Source: Aequoribacter sp049615385
GTDB lineage: Bacteria > Pseudomonadota > Gammaproteobacteria > Pseudomonadales > Halieaceae
Assembly: GCF_049615385.1 (NCBI RefSeq)
Contig: NZ_JBMZFL010000002.1
Direction: 5' to 3' (one strand)
Length of the DNA stretch: 64,000 nt
Shown: positions 45,297 through 54,036 of the stretch, in pieces
Layout: the number at the start of each line of letters is the position of its first letter
Numbering within the stretch: the first letter of the stretch is position 1
Translations under genes and position numbers: made by a program
The notes under the pieces: generated by a model
Database searches by the model: none
What the model was told of the DNA's origin: nothing
Seen by the model: only the letters and a program-made list of their open reading frames with translations

Positions 45297-45373
45297 CCGC
45301 CCGTAGCTCAGCTGGATAGAGCACCAGGCTTCGAACCTGGGTGTCGGGAGTTCGAATCTCTCCGGGCGGGCCA
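45297..45373 (+). tRNA. tRNA-Arg (anticodon UCG)
   Basis: A complete cloverleaf: acceptor CCGCCCG/CGGGCGG, D arm GCTC/GAGC, anticodon stem CCAGG/CCTGG with loop CTTCGAA (anticodon TCG, reading CGA/CGN), T stem GGGAG/CTCTC with loop TTCGAAT, discriminator G and encoded CCA (45371-45373). A20 in the D loop and C35 agree with arginine identity. A TATACT at 45283-45288 is a likely -10 element. Confidence 0.93.
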
Positions 45374-45413
45374 TATACGACAAAGCCCCCTTTATGGGGG
45401 CTTTGTCGTATAT
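45373..45413. terminator. Long perfect hairpin after tRNA-Arg (probable terminator)
   Basis: An 18-pair perfect stem starts at the last base of the tRNA (ATATACGACAAAGCCCCC, 45373-45390) and pairs with 45396-45413 around the loop TTTAT. The inner AAAGCCCCC/GGGGGCTTT is terminator-like, but no T run follows the full stem. Confidence 0.65.
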
Positions 45414-45449
45414 GGGTCATGGGTAAAGAGTTCGAACGGAGGAGTTCGA

Positions 45450-45473
45450 CAAATCGGCAGGATAGCCGATTTG
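45450..45473. repeat. Inverted repeat CAAATCGGC ... GCCGATTTG
   Basis: A perfect nine-base inverted repeat (45450-45458 and 45465-45473) with a six-base spacer, in non-coding DNA between the tRNA hairpin and the truncated tRNA copy. Two copies of GAGTTCGA lie just upstream. Role unknown. Confidence 0.5.
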
Positions 45474-45495
45474 GGCGCCGGGCAAAGCCTGCGGT

Positions 45496-45539
45496 CTCCG
45501 CCCGAGCGCCATGGATGGCGCGAATCCATCTCTCCGGGC
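45496..45539 (+). pseudogene. Truncated tRNA-Arg-like remnant
   Basis: CTCCGCCCG (45496-45504) repeats the bases at the 5' end of the tRNA gene (45295-45303), and ATCTCTCCGGGC (45528-45539) repeats 12 bases from its T-arm/acceptor 3' side (45356-45367). Only 23 bases lie between them, so the D and anticodon arms are missing. It could be the residue of a second, deleted tRNA gene or of a recombination event at the tRNA. Confidence 0.5.
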
Positions 45540-45599
45540 TTAATAGTCTCTGCGCGTTCTACCGTGGATGCAAAGTGAGCGATTGCGCGTTGACGGGAC

Positions 45600-45633
45600 A
45601 AAAAAAAGCCCCACGCCTAAGCGCAGGGCTTTG
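45600..45633 (-). terminator. Rho-independent terminator of the TonB-receptor gene
   Basis: On the minus strand AAAGCCC (from 45633) and GGGCTTT close an imperfect stem with further G-C pairs inside, running into a run of eight T, just after the receptor stop codon. Confidence 0.75.
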
Positions 45634-45647
45634 ATTGAGCCTAACCT

Positions 45648-48344
45648 TTATAAAGCAAACTTGATACGTCCGTACAGGATCTGACCGCGTGGGTCGTGAT
45701 GCTTGGGATCGTAGCTGAAGTTCGCCGCGTCGAAGAGCTTAGGCGCGTCTTCGTCGGTCAGGTTTTTAGCACCCAAGGTTAAGATCGCCTCGGTGCCACC
45801 CATTTCAAAGCTGTACGCGTACTGCAGATCAAGCGTTAACCATGAGTCGATGCTTGAGCTGTAACCCGCGGGTATTCCGCCACGAGTCGTCTCGTAGCTT
45901 GAAGTGTAAAAGCCCATCAGTGCGATTTTGTGATTGTTGCGCGTCCAGTCGGCGGTAACGTTGACTTTGGTTTCAGGCATCGAGCGCACGAAGTTGTCGT
46001 AGTTGAAGTAACCCACAACGTCTTGTGTGCCTGAGGCGCCAGTACAGCCGCGTGCATTTGCGCCGGTGCAGGGAATCTCGTAGCTTAAGAACCGAGTTGC
46101 TGCTACTGAAACACCGATGTCGCCGATATCGGTTGACTTAGACCAGTCGATCGATAGGTCTATGCCGTCGGTGTCGACTGTTTCGGCGTTGATATATTCA
46201 ACATTTACGCCGCCAAGAGTTCCATTCGCATCGCGAATAACATCAGGCCCATCAGGCAATGCGTTTAGTTTGCCTTGAGCGTTTTCAACCGTGATTACAT
46301 CCTCGTACTCGAAGCTCCAGTAGTCGAGACGAACTGTCAGATTGTCGGTGACATCGAACACAGCACCGATGTTAAGGTTTGTTGAAGTTTCGGGTTGTAA
46401 ATCAGTATTTCCCCGCGCGTTTACGCGAACAAATGTCGACCTGTTGCCGGGTACGTTAGGGTCGTCAAGACCCTGCAGTGAGGTCCCCTGGTTATAGAGT
46501 TGCACCAATGACGGCTCGCGGAAGGCTGATGACGCCGAAGCGCGCAGCACTAATTTATCTGTTGCTTGCCAACGCAAAGACAATTTGGGGTCCACGCTGC
46601 TGTCTGACGCGAGGTCCTCGTAGCGCAATGCTACACTGGCCTCTAAGGTATCTGTCAGTGGCAGGTTGGCCTCTGCGAACAGAGCATACGAGTCACGCGA
46701 TACATCAACTGGCGTACCACCACCCAAGAAAATCAAATCGACAGGAATTAAGTCGCCGGTAACAGGGTCGTTGGTCTGGGTGTAAATATCATCACGAACC
46801 ACTGCGTAACTTTCGTCACGCCACTGCGCACCCGCTGCGAAACCGACAGGACCTGCGGCCATGTCGAACAACTCGCCGCTCACGACAAAATCTGCCACTG
46901 TCATTTCGGTTTTACGATTGGTGTAGGTTAGGTGACTCATCCAATCTATTAGCTCTTGCGAGTTGGCGCTGGGGTCGAACAAGTTAAAGGTCTCGTTACC
47001 ACTGGTGCCACCATTGCCCGCGATAGCCGCATTTAGGCGTGAAGCGATGGTATCAGGCTGGCGCGCCACACGATCGTTTTCGGAGTAGGTCAGTGCACCC
47101 ATCCAGCTCCAACCGTTGTTCAGTTCACCATCTAGTTGCAAGCTGGCACGAATGGCTTCGCTGTCACGCGGCGCGAATGGTGAAGGCGCTTCGGCGCCTA
47201 AGGGGCGGCCGTACCACTGCACTGGGCGATCGAATGGGCTACCACCTGTCCCAGGGAAAATCAGCGGAAAAGTCAAGTTGGGGTAGGACGGAGACTGGGG
47301 GTTATCTAATACTTCGTGGTGAGTCCAGCCCAATTCGGCCATCATGCTCAAGGTGTCAGACAATTCGTGGGTCAAATTGGCATATAACTGCGACTTTTCC
47401 TCTTCATTGACGATATTAAATCGAGGTCCATATAAAAAGCCGCACGTGGCGCCCCCAGCGGCTGTTAGCCCGGGGCTAAGTAATCCTCCGTTTGCAACGC
47501 AGTTTGGGTCTGGCACAGTCACATAGGGTGTGTAAGCGCCTGCGTAGTCTCCGTTTCCATTCGTTACGTTTACATCATTGGGAATGAAAGGAAGAGCCGG
47601 TAAGGTCAAAAAGCTTCTTCCTAACCCGCTAATTGCATTTTCGGTGGTGTAAGGGCGCTCCGCCGAGCTCAACGAATCCTGCTTGATCATGGTCCCAGCG
47701 ACGGTGACGCGCGTTGTATCGTTACCAAAGCCCGCCAAAAAGTTAACGTCATATTTACCGGCACCGCCATCAGTGATTTCTTCATAGCCGGTCGAGATTT
47801 CAATGCCTTCGACGTCTTTTCGCAAAATGAAGTTGGCTACACCGGCAACAGCATCAGAGCCATACGTTGCGGTCGCGCCTTCTTTTAGAATTTCAACGCG
47901 CTCGAGCGCCGCCATTGGGATGGTGCTGGTGTCGACGAATACGCTACCGTCATTTGCTACCGCCGCGGCGATTGTTTGACGTTTCCCGTTAACCAGCACC
48001 AAAGTCGAACTTAAACCCAAGCCGCGCAAGTTGATATTGCTGGTACCTTGCGTTTCGCCCGAGGTAAACGAGTCAGGGTTGTTTTCGGTACCAGAGCTCA
48101 CCGAGAGCTTGCTGGTTAATTCACCGACATCTACCGCGCCTGAATTGACGATGTAGTCAGAGTTTAGAACTTCAACGGGCGAGGCCTCATCTTCTCCGGT
48201 AGATTTAATGTAACTACCTGTGATGACAACTTCCTCGAGTTGTGAATCCTGTTGGGCCAGAGTCGCAGTGGAAATTGCGAGTACAAGAGGCGCCAGGGTG
48301 AATTTCGCCAAACGGCGTGAAGGTGTAACTGATCGGTCGATCAC
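45648..48344 (-). CDS. TonB-dependent outer membrane receptor
   Basis: An 898-residue receptor with a signal peptide ending STATLA, a TonB-box-like EEVVITGS right after it, an N-terminal plug domain (about 50-180, with NINLRGLGLSSTLVLVNGKR and GSDAVAGVANFILRK) and a C-terminal beta-barrel ending in GRIKFAL with terminal hydrophobic residue. The pattern (short periplasmic start, no siderophore-type features) resembles the large group of receptors used by marine bacteria for carbohydrates or other organic substrates; the ligand is not deducible. The start is GTG, and the nearby AGGAGA is better spaced for an out-of-frame ATG ten bases upstream. No transport operon is attached. Confidence 0.9.
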   Translation of the reverse strand: MIDRSVTPSRRLAKFTLAPLVLAISTATLAQQDSQLEEVVITGSYIKSTGEDEASPVEVLNSDYIVNSGAVDVGELTSKLSVSSGTENNPDSFTSGETQGTSNINLRGLGLSSTLVLVNGKRQTIAAAVANDGSVFVDTSTIPMAALERVEILKEGATATYGSDAVAGVANFILRKDVEGIEISTGYEEITDGGAGKYDVNFLAGFGNDTTRVTVAGTMIKQDSLSSAERPYTTENAISGLGRSFLTLPALPFIPNDVNVTNGNGDYAGAYTPYVTVPDPNCVANGGLLSPGLTAAGGATCGFLYGPRFNIVNEEEKSQLYANLTHELSDTLSMMAELGWTHHEVLDNPQSPSYPNLTFPLIFPGTGGSPFDRPVQWYGRPLGAEAPSPFAPRDSEAIRASLQLDGELNNGWSWMGALTYSENDRVARQPDTIASRLNAAIAGNGGTSGNETFNLFDPSANSQELIDWMSHLTYTNRKTEMTVADFVVSGELFDMAAGPVGFAAGAQWRDESYAVVRDDIYTQTNDPVTGDLIPVDLIFLGGGTPVDVSRDSYALFAEANLPLTDTLEASVALRYEDLASDSSVDPKLSLRWQATDKLVLRASASSAFREPSLVQLYNQGTSLQGLDDPNVPGNRSTFVRVNARGNTDLQPETSTNLNIGAVFDVTDNLTVRLDYWSFEYEDVITVENAQGKLNALPDGPDVIRDANGTLGGVNVEYINAETVDTDGIDLSIDWSKSTDIGDIGVSVAATRFLSYEIPCTGANARGCTGASGTQDVVGYFNYDNFVRSMPETKVNVTADWTRNNHKIALMGFYTSSYETTRGGIPAGYSSSIDSWLTLDLQYAYSFEMGGTEAILTLGAKNLTDEDAPKLFDAANFSYDPKHHDPRGQILYGRIKFAL

Positions 48345-48603
48345 ATTTAACCATGTGTTGAACTCTCCTTTATTGGTCTTATTGCTCTAGCCTTACCCAT
48401 TTGACATTAATTATTGGTAATGGCTTACCTTGAGTCTAGGCGACCGCATACGGCTTGTAAACTCAAAGTATGTGAATAATACTCAAAGTTTGAACATTTT
48501 TCTTATCAGCAAATTTTGTGTCAAAAAGGCACAGTGTAAGCGAGGAGCAGTTGCCGCAGCCGAGGTCAGTCAGCTGACGTTAAACGTAGGTTTAGTTTCA
48601 TGA

Positions 48604-49806
48604 TTAGGTTAGCCGTACAGCTTTATTTGCTGCGAGCAAAGTCGTCAAACCCAATACGGTAAAGCCAAACATCCCGACAAGCATCGGCCAGGCTGAATCG
48701 ACCAAAAACTGCCCAACAAAAGCACTTGCCAAAGCGGAGGTGGTCATTTGAATAAAGCCTAATAACGACGAGCCAGTGCCGGCGATGTGGCCAAAGGGTC
48801 TGAGCGCTAAAGCCATAGCATGGGGCTGCACCAAGCCCAAGCTTGCCGAATACAGCACCATGGGGCCAGCTACTCCGCCAATGCTCATGGGCGCAAACCA
48901 GTACCCAATGCACATACCTAGGGTGGCCAGCACTGACAGGCAAGCGCCGACTAGCATGATGTGTTTTGAGTCAAATCGGTAGCTGGCCCGAGCAGAGACC
49001 GCGTTGCCGATCATGTAGCCACTGACGGTGCCTACAAAAATAAATGCAAGGTACTGTGGTTTTAGACCCATTAATGTAATGAAGACAAAAGGCGCAGAGG
49101 GCAAAAAGGTCATGAGCGCACCGTAGTTTAGAGATGCGCCTCCCGAAATCCACAAAAACTGGGAGTGTTTTAGCAATTCAGCATAGTTCGCAAGAATGAC
49201 TTTTGGTCTGAACGCGTGCTTAACCGGCAGGGTCTCGTCCAGCAGATAAAAAATGAGTAGGCAGTTGATAACGCCGTAAACCGCTAAGGTATAAAAAATA
49301 AAGGGCCATTCCCACACGAGCAATACAAAACCGCCCGCCAGCGGTGCGATAGCCGGAGCCACGGCCATCATCATAGCAACTAGGGATATTGCACGAGCCG
49401 CATCGACGGGCCCATAGATATCTCGCGCGATGGTTCTGGCGAGTGTCGGGCCGACACATCCACCGATGCCTTGCAAGACTCTGAACCCTATCAAAGCTTC
49501 GATGCTCTCAGATTGCGCGCAACCCAGCGAGCCTAAAACGTAGAGTCCGAACCCGGCAAGCAACAGAGTTTTTCGGCCATAGCTGTCCGCTAGTGGACCG
49601 CTGAGCAGGTGAAACGACGCATATCCCAACAAATAAGCGCTTAAGCTCAGATGCATTTGGGCTACCGAGGCATTCAGTGCTTCGCCCATAATGGTCATTG
49701 CTGGCAAATACATGTCGATGCTGAGCGGCGCCACAGCGACAGAAAATGCCAGTAGCGGCAAAAACCACCAAGTCTCGGTTTGGGCTTTTGAATTTGAGGA
49801 TGTCAT
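48604..49806 (-). CDS. MFS transporter, Bcr/CflA drug-resistance family
   Basis: A 400-residue major facilitator with about twelve hydrophobic segments. DMYLPAM in helix 1, the loop PLADSYGRKTLL after helix 2, and RVLQGIGGCVGPTLARTIARD identify the Bcr/CflA branch (proton-driven efflux of bicyclomycin, chloramphenicol, sulfonamide or dipeptides). The real substrate is unknown. It is separate from the TonB receptor gene by about 260 bases with no obvious element. Confidence 0.88.
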   Translation of the reverse strand: MTSSNSKAQTETWWFLPLLAFSVAVAPLSIDMYLPAMTIMGEALNASVAQMHLSLSAYLLGYASFHLLSGPLADSYGRKTLLLAGFGLYVLGSLGCAQSESIEALIGFRVLQGIGGCVGPTLARTIARDIYGPVDAARAISLVAMMMAVAPAIAPLAGGFVLLVWEWPFIFYTLAVYGVINCLLIFYLLDETLPVKHAFRPKVILANYAELLKHSQFLWISGGASLNYGALMTFLPSAPFVFITLMGLKPQYLAFIFVGTVSGYMIGNAVSARASYRFDSKHIMLVGACLSVLATLGMCIGYWFAPMSIGGVAGPMVLYSASLGLVQPHAMALALRPFGHIAGTGSSLLGFIQMTTSALASAFVGQFLVDSAWPMLVGMFGFTVLGLTTLLAANKAVRLT

Positions 49807-49879
49807 GAGGCGCGCACTATATCACGGCGCGGCCGACAGCATTAGCGAGCGCCCGTGTATTTTTTGTGACGTTTGCGGG

Positions 49880-50353
49880 TCATGAGAGGTTGTTCAAAGG
49901 CAGCTGAGTGCGCTGAATGACTTGGCGCAACTGAAAGCTCGAGTACACACCGGATACGCCGGGAATGCGAGTGAGTCGCCCGAGAAGAAACTGTTCGTAA
50001 AACTGCATGTCGGGTACGACCGCTTTGATCAGGTAATCCGCGCTTTGTCCGGTCACGACACTGCACTCAATGACTTCAGGGTAGGTCATGACCTCGGCCT
50101 CAAATTGCTCGAACCGTTCGGGGGTGTGCCGGTCCATAGTAATGCCGATGTAAGCAGTGAGTTTCAAGCCCAGCTTGTCACGGTCTAGTAAAGCCACGTA
50201 ATTTTTGATTAAGCCCGCCTCTTCCAATTGCTTTACCCGTCTCGCGCACGGAGTGGGCGACAAGCCTACTTTGTCTGCAAGCTCAAGGTTTGACCATTGC
50301 GCATTGCCTTGTAATAGCTCTAAAAGTTGTTTGTCGATTCGGTCAAGTTTCAT
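49880..50353 (-). CDS. Lrp/AsnC family transcriptional regulator
   Basis: A 157-residue regulator with an N-terminal helix-turn-helix (begins LDRIDKQLLELLQGNAQWSN, with VGLSPTPCARRVKQLEEAGLI) and a C-terminal ligand-binding RAM domain (about 65-150, ending with the typical IPGVSGVYSSFQLRQV). Members sense amino acids such as leucine. It is divergent from leuA, so a role in control of leucine synthesis is plausible. Confidence 0.92.
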   Translation of the reverse strand: MKLDRIDKQLLELLQGNAQWSNLELADKVGLSPTPCARRVKQLEEAGLIKNYVALLDRDKLGLKLTAYIGITMDRHTPERFEQFEAEVMTYPEVIECSVVTGQSADYLIKAVVPDMQFYEQFLLGRLTRIPGVSGVYSSFQLRQVIQRTQLPLNNLS

Positions 50354-50383
50354 GTTCTCTACCTTTAAATGCCTAAGTAGAGA

Positions 50384-50399
50384 TTGTAACTAATTACAA
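50384..50399. promoter_or_regulatory. Inverted repeat TTGTAA-N4-TTACAA between lrp-like gene and leuA
   Basis: TTGTAA (50384-50389) and TTACAA (50394-50399) form an AT-rich inverted repeat 31 bases upstream of the regulator's start codon and within the divergent leuA control region (50354-50531). It resembles an Lrp-type operator; binding is inferred. Confidence 0.4.
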
Positions 50400-50531
50400 G
50401 CGGTTTTATAGAGATTAGGTGACTCTAAAACGTGAATTAGTGCGCAATTTGAAGGAAATCACTAGCGCAAATCGCCTAGACTATGAGCAATAGAGGTAAC
50501 AGCGACCTAAAAGGTCCACCAAGGATTAACG

Positions 50532-52205
50532 ATGTCAGAACGATTTAACTTTAGAAAATACCCTGCGTTTAAACCGGTACAGATGGTTAATCGCACATGG
50601 CCCGATAAAACTATCTCCAAAGCGCCTTTGTGGTGCAGTGTGGATCTTCGTGATGGCAACCAAGCCTTGATCGAGCCTATGACACCTCAGCAAAAGCTCG
50701 ACTTGTGGGATTTGTTGATTAAGGTGGGCTTTAAAGAAATCGAGATCGGTTTTCCCTCGGCCTCGTCATTAGACTACGATTTTTGCCGCAAGTTAATCGA
50801 TGAGGGGCGTATCCCCGAAGATGTGACTATCCAAGTATTGACACAAGCGCGCCCAGAGTTGATCGCAAAAACTTTCGAGGCCTTGAAAGGTGTGCGTCGT
50901 GCAGTGGTGCACTTGTACAACTCGACTTCTACCGTTCAGCGCGACTATGTGTTTGGCTTAGATCGTCAGGGCATCATTAAAATCGCCCAGGAAGGCGCCA
51001 AAATGATCGCCGACGCAGCGGCTCAGTATCCAGATACAGAGTGGGTATTTGAATACTCGCCCGAGAGCTTCACGGGCACCGAGCTTGATTTCGCGGTAGA
51101 AGTTGTGGATGCGGTCAACGCCGTTTGGCGCCCTACGCCACAATCGCCAGCTATTGTGAACTTGCCCGCTACGGTAGAGATGAGCACGCCTAACGTATTC
51201 GCTGACCAAATAGAGTGGTTCTGCCAGCATGTGCAAAACCGCGACAGTATTTTGGTCTCGGTCCACACTCATAATGACCGCGGTTGTGCTGTTGCTGCGT
51301 CTGAGCTTGCCGTGCTTGCGGGCGCCGATCGGGTAGAGGGCACCCTTTTTGGCAATGGTGAGCGTACCGGTAATATGGATATCCTGACCATGGCCATGAA
51401 TCTTTACAGCCAAGGTGTCGATCCGATGCTCGACTTTGAGCATATGGATGAGATCATTGAAGTCTACAAAAGCGCCACGCACTTACCCGTGCATCCGCGC
51501 CACCCTTATGCCGGCGAATTAGTCTTTACGGCGTTTTCTGGCAGTCACCAAGATGCGATCAAAAAGTGTTTGTCGCGCCGCGACGAAGACTCGATTTGGG
51601 AAGTGGCCTATCTGCCCATTGATCCGGCCGACATTGGCCGCTCTTACCAAGAGGTCATTCGCATTAACAGCCAGTCCGGTAAAGGCGGTATTGCCTATGT
51701 GCTAGAGCAAGAGTACGGCTACCAGCTACCACGTTGGCTCCAGATTGATTTTAGCCCCGTGGTTCAAAAGTTTGCTGAAGAATCTGAGAAAGAAGTCAAT
51801 CCAACAACGATTAAAGAACTGTTTGTAAGCACCTACTTTCCGCAAGAGCGGCAATATAATTTGGGTGATTACAAGGTAAACCGAACTGATGGGGCAGATA
51901 GCTTGTCGGCTGACTTAACAACCAGCACGGGTGCAGTCCACGTAGAAGGTGCGGGCAACGGTGTGGTTGCGGCCTTTGTGAATGCCCTAGAGACCCTGAC
52001 CGGTTCTAAAATTGTCGTGGTTGAATACAGTGAACATGCGTTGAGCCAAAGCGCAGAGGCCGAGGCGGTATGTTACATACAGCTTAATGTTGATGGCGAG
52101 CGCGTCTGTGGTGTCGGGCAAAGTGAGGACATTATACAAGCATCGCTTGACGGTATTCTGCGCGCACTCAGCCGCAGCGCCGTTGCTACCAAAGCCGCCG
52201 CGTAG
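50532..52205 (+). CDS. leuA: 2-isopropylmalate synthase
   Basis: A 557-residue first enzyme of leucine synthesis, of the Pseudomonas/Corynebacterium type (starts near FRKYPAFKPVQMVNRTWPDK). The catalytic barrel has WCSVDLRDGNQALIEPM and metal-ligand HTHNDRGCAVAA, with GNGERTGNMDI. The C-terminal regulatory domain (about 430-550) is the leucine-binding LeuA dimer domain. It is divergent from the Lrp-type regulator. Confidence 0.96.
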   Translation: MSERFNFRKYPAFKPVQMVNRTWPDKTISKAPLWCSVDLRDGNQALIEPMTPQQKLDLWDLLIKVGFKEIEIGFPSASSLDYDFCRKLIDEGRIPEDVTIQVLTQARPELIAKTFEALKGVRRAVVHLYNSTSTVQRDYVFGLDRQGIIKIAQEGAKMIADAAAQYPDTEWVFEYSPESFTGTELDFAVEVVDAVNAVWRPTPQSPAIVNLPATVEMSTPNVFADQIEWFCQHVQNRDSILVSVHTHNDRGCAVAASELAVLAGADRVEGTLFGNGERTGNMDILTMAMNLYSQGVDPMLDFEHMDEIIEVYKSATHLPVHPRHPYAGELVFTAFSGSHQDAIKKCLSRRDEDSIWEVAYLPIDPADIGRSYQEVIRINSQSGKGGIAYVLEQEYGYQLPRWLQIDFSPVVQKFAEESEKEVNPTTIKELFVSTYFPQERQYNLGDYKVNRTDGADSLSADLTTSTGAVHVEGAGNGVVAAFVNALETLTGSKIVVVEYSEHALSQSAEAEAVCYIQLNVDGERVCGVGQSEDIIQASLDGILRALSRSAVATKAAA

Positions 52206-52237
52206 ATTCGCATTACAGAAATCGCCGAGGTCGGGGT

Positions 52238-53182
52238 ATGAGCGTCAGCTTGCAAGATGTGCAAACAGCTTTGGAGCGGATCAAGAGTTATGTGCACCGA
52301 ACCCCGCTCGAGCGGCATCAAAGTTTGAATGACCTTAGCGGCGCAGAGCTTTGGTTCAAATCTGAAAACAAGCAAAAATGTGGCGCCTTTAAAGCCAGAG
52401 GCGCCCATCATGCTCTGACGCATTTGACCCCCGAACAGCTTGCGCGCGGTGTCGCCACGCACTCATCAGGTAACCATGGCGCCGCGTTGGCTTTGGCTGC
52501 GCGCCGGTTCGGGGCGCAAGCTTTTGTGGTTATGCCTTCGAATGCGCCTGCGCCAAAACGTCAGGCGACTCTGGCGTATGGTGCTACAGTTATCGACTGC
52601 GAAGCCACACTGGTAGCACGAGAAGCCGCCCTTAAGGCATGTGTCGAGCGCACGGGCGCGGTCTTTGTTCCGCCTTATGATCACCCCGATATCATCGCAG
52701 GCCAAGGCACCTTGGCGCTTGAGATGCTCGAACAAAACCCTAACTTAAATGCGATTTTAGTGCCGGTCGGCGGAGGTGGCATGCTGGCGGGCGTCAGTCT
52801 GGCGGTAAAAGCCTTGCGACCCGATATCAAGGTCATAGGGGTTGAGCCCTTGGGCGCAGATGACGCGAAACGTTCGTTCCTTACTGGACAGCATGTGCGG
52901 CAACATCAGCCTGATACAATCGCAGATGGTTTGCGTACAACCTTAGGAACGCTAAATTTTGCTTTGATTCGCGATTACACGGATGACATTGTCACGGTCA
53001 CGGATGCGCAAATTATTGCGGCCATGAAGGTGTTTATGGCGCGCGCGAAAGCGTTGGTGGAGCCCTCGGGAATTGTTGGTTTGGCGGCCGTTATGGCTGA
53101 ACCTAGCCGGTTTGCTAAGCAGCAAGTTGGCATTGTCATCTCGGGGGGTAATGTCGACTTAGAACATCCTGTTTGGTTATAG
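52238..53182 (+). CDS. PLP-dependent threonine/serine dehydratase (short, catabolic or serine-racemase type)
   Basis: A 314-residue fold-type II PLP enzyme. The PLP lysine is in KCGAFKARGA; the substrate loop is HSSGNHGAA and the phosphate-binding loop PVGGGGMLAG. It lacks the C-terminal regulatory domain of biosynthetic IlvA, so it is closer to TdcB or serine racemase. It lies 32 bases after leuA. It could supply 2-oxobutanoate for isoleucine, degrade serine/threonine, or make D-serine; sequence alone does not decide. Confidence 0.85.
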   Translation: MSVSLQDVQTALERIKSYVHRTPLERHQSLNDLSGAELWFKSENKQKCGAFKARGAHHALTHLTPEQLARGVATHSSGNHGAALALAARRFGAQAFVVMPSNAPAPKRQATLAYGATVIDCEATLVAREAALKACVERTGAVFVPPYDHPDIIAGQGTLALEMLEQNPNLNAILVPVGGGGMLAGVSLAVKALRPDIKVIGVEPLGADDAKRSFLTGQHVRQHQPDTIADGLRTTLGTLNFALIRDYTDDIVTVTDAQIIAAMKVFMARAKALVEPSGIVGLAAVMAEPSRFAKQQVGIVISGGNVDLEHPVWL

Positions 53183-53184
53183 CT

Positions 53185-54036
53185 ATGCACAGAATGGTTC
53201 GCTTACTGGTTGTACTCATTATTACCGTGCTGGCAACGAGCGCTTGCAGCCGCACCTCATTCTTCTATCACCGCATACCAACCCTGATTAACTGGGCTGT
53301 TGACGACTATCTAACACTGGATAAACAGCAGCAATCTCAGTTTGACGAAGCTTTGAATGAGCTCCTTGATTGGCATCAAACCGAGGAGCTGCCGAAGTAC
53401 GTCGATTTGCTCGATCGCTTGATTGTGCGGTTGGACTCATCGACCCCGCTCAGAGTGGAAGACATGGCCATCTGGCAAGCAGAAGCTGACACCTATAGCG
53501 AGGCACTACAGCTTCAAGCGGTGCGTTCGCTGGCGGGTTTGATACCAAGCCTCTCGGCGGCTCAGCACCAGGAGCTCCGTCAGGCTCTTGATAAAAAGCA
53601 AGCCGAACTTGAGAGCAAGTATGTCGACCGTAACGACGAACGTTATCGCCAGGATGCGATCGATAATTTAGAAGATAACCTGTCGGACTATTTAGGCAAG
53701 CTGACAAATGCCCAAAAGGCTGACATTAACGCGGCCGCACAAAATATGATTCGTTATGACACGGTCTGGCTGGCGCGACGCAAAGAGTGGTTTGATGGAT
53801 TTTACGCGCTTGTCACTAACCCAGGTCTAGACGCTGAGGCAAGTTTGGTGGCGTTTCTCACCCGTTCAGAGCGAGCACCAGCCGCCGAGTATGTGCACAA
53901 CACCGAGGTGATTATGCGGGCTATGGTGGATGTGCTAAACGCCCGCACTGACAAGCAAAACCGTAAGCTAATCAGCAAGCTGACTAACTTACGTGATGAT
54001 CTGGCGACTTTGATTGTCGATGAGCCTGAGGCCTAA
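53185..54036 (+). CDS. DUF6279-type lipoprotein of unknown function
   Basis: A protein of about 283 residues with a lipoprotein signal (lipobox TSAC near residue 21) and a mature part of mostly helical, charged sequence, beginning with YHRIPTLINWAVDDYLTL, the start typical of the DUF6279 family. Function unknown. The ATG at 53185 starts two bases after the dehydratase stop; another in-frame ATG is at 53194. Its 3' end overlaps convergent ilvD by four bases. Confidence 0.75.
   Translation: MHRMVRLLVVLIITVLATSACSRTSFFYHRIPTLINWAVDDYLTLDKQQQSQFDEALNELLDWHQTEELPKYVDLLDRLIVRLDSSTPLRVEDMAIWQAEADTYSEALQLQAVRSLAGLIPSLSAAQHQELRQALDKKQAELESKYVDRNDERYRQDAIDNLEDNLSDYLGKLTNAQKADINAAAQNMIRYDTVWLARRKEWFDGFYALVTNPGLDAEASLVAFLTRSERAPAAEYVHNTEVIMRAMVDVLNARTDKQNRKLISKLTNLRDDLATLIVDEPEA

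Noticed and set aside
45341..45634. A 97-codon frame starting in the tRNA 3' half
   Set aside because: Its first residues (SGVRISPGGP) are a known artefact of translating a tRNA; it then reads through a hairpin and repeats.
50958..51482. A 174-codon minus-strand open frame inside leuA
   Set aside because: Complete overlap with the conserved catalytic part of leuA and no recognisable protein features.
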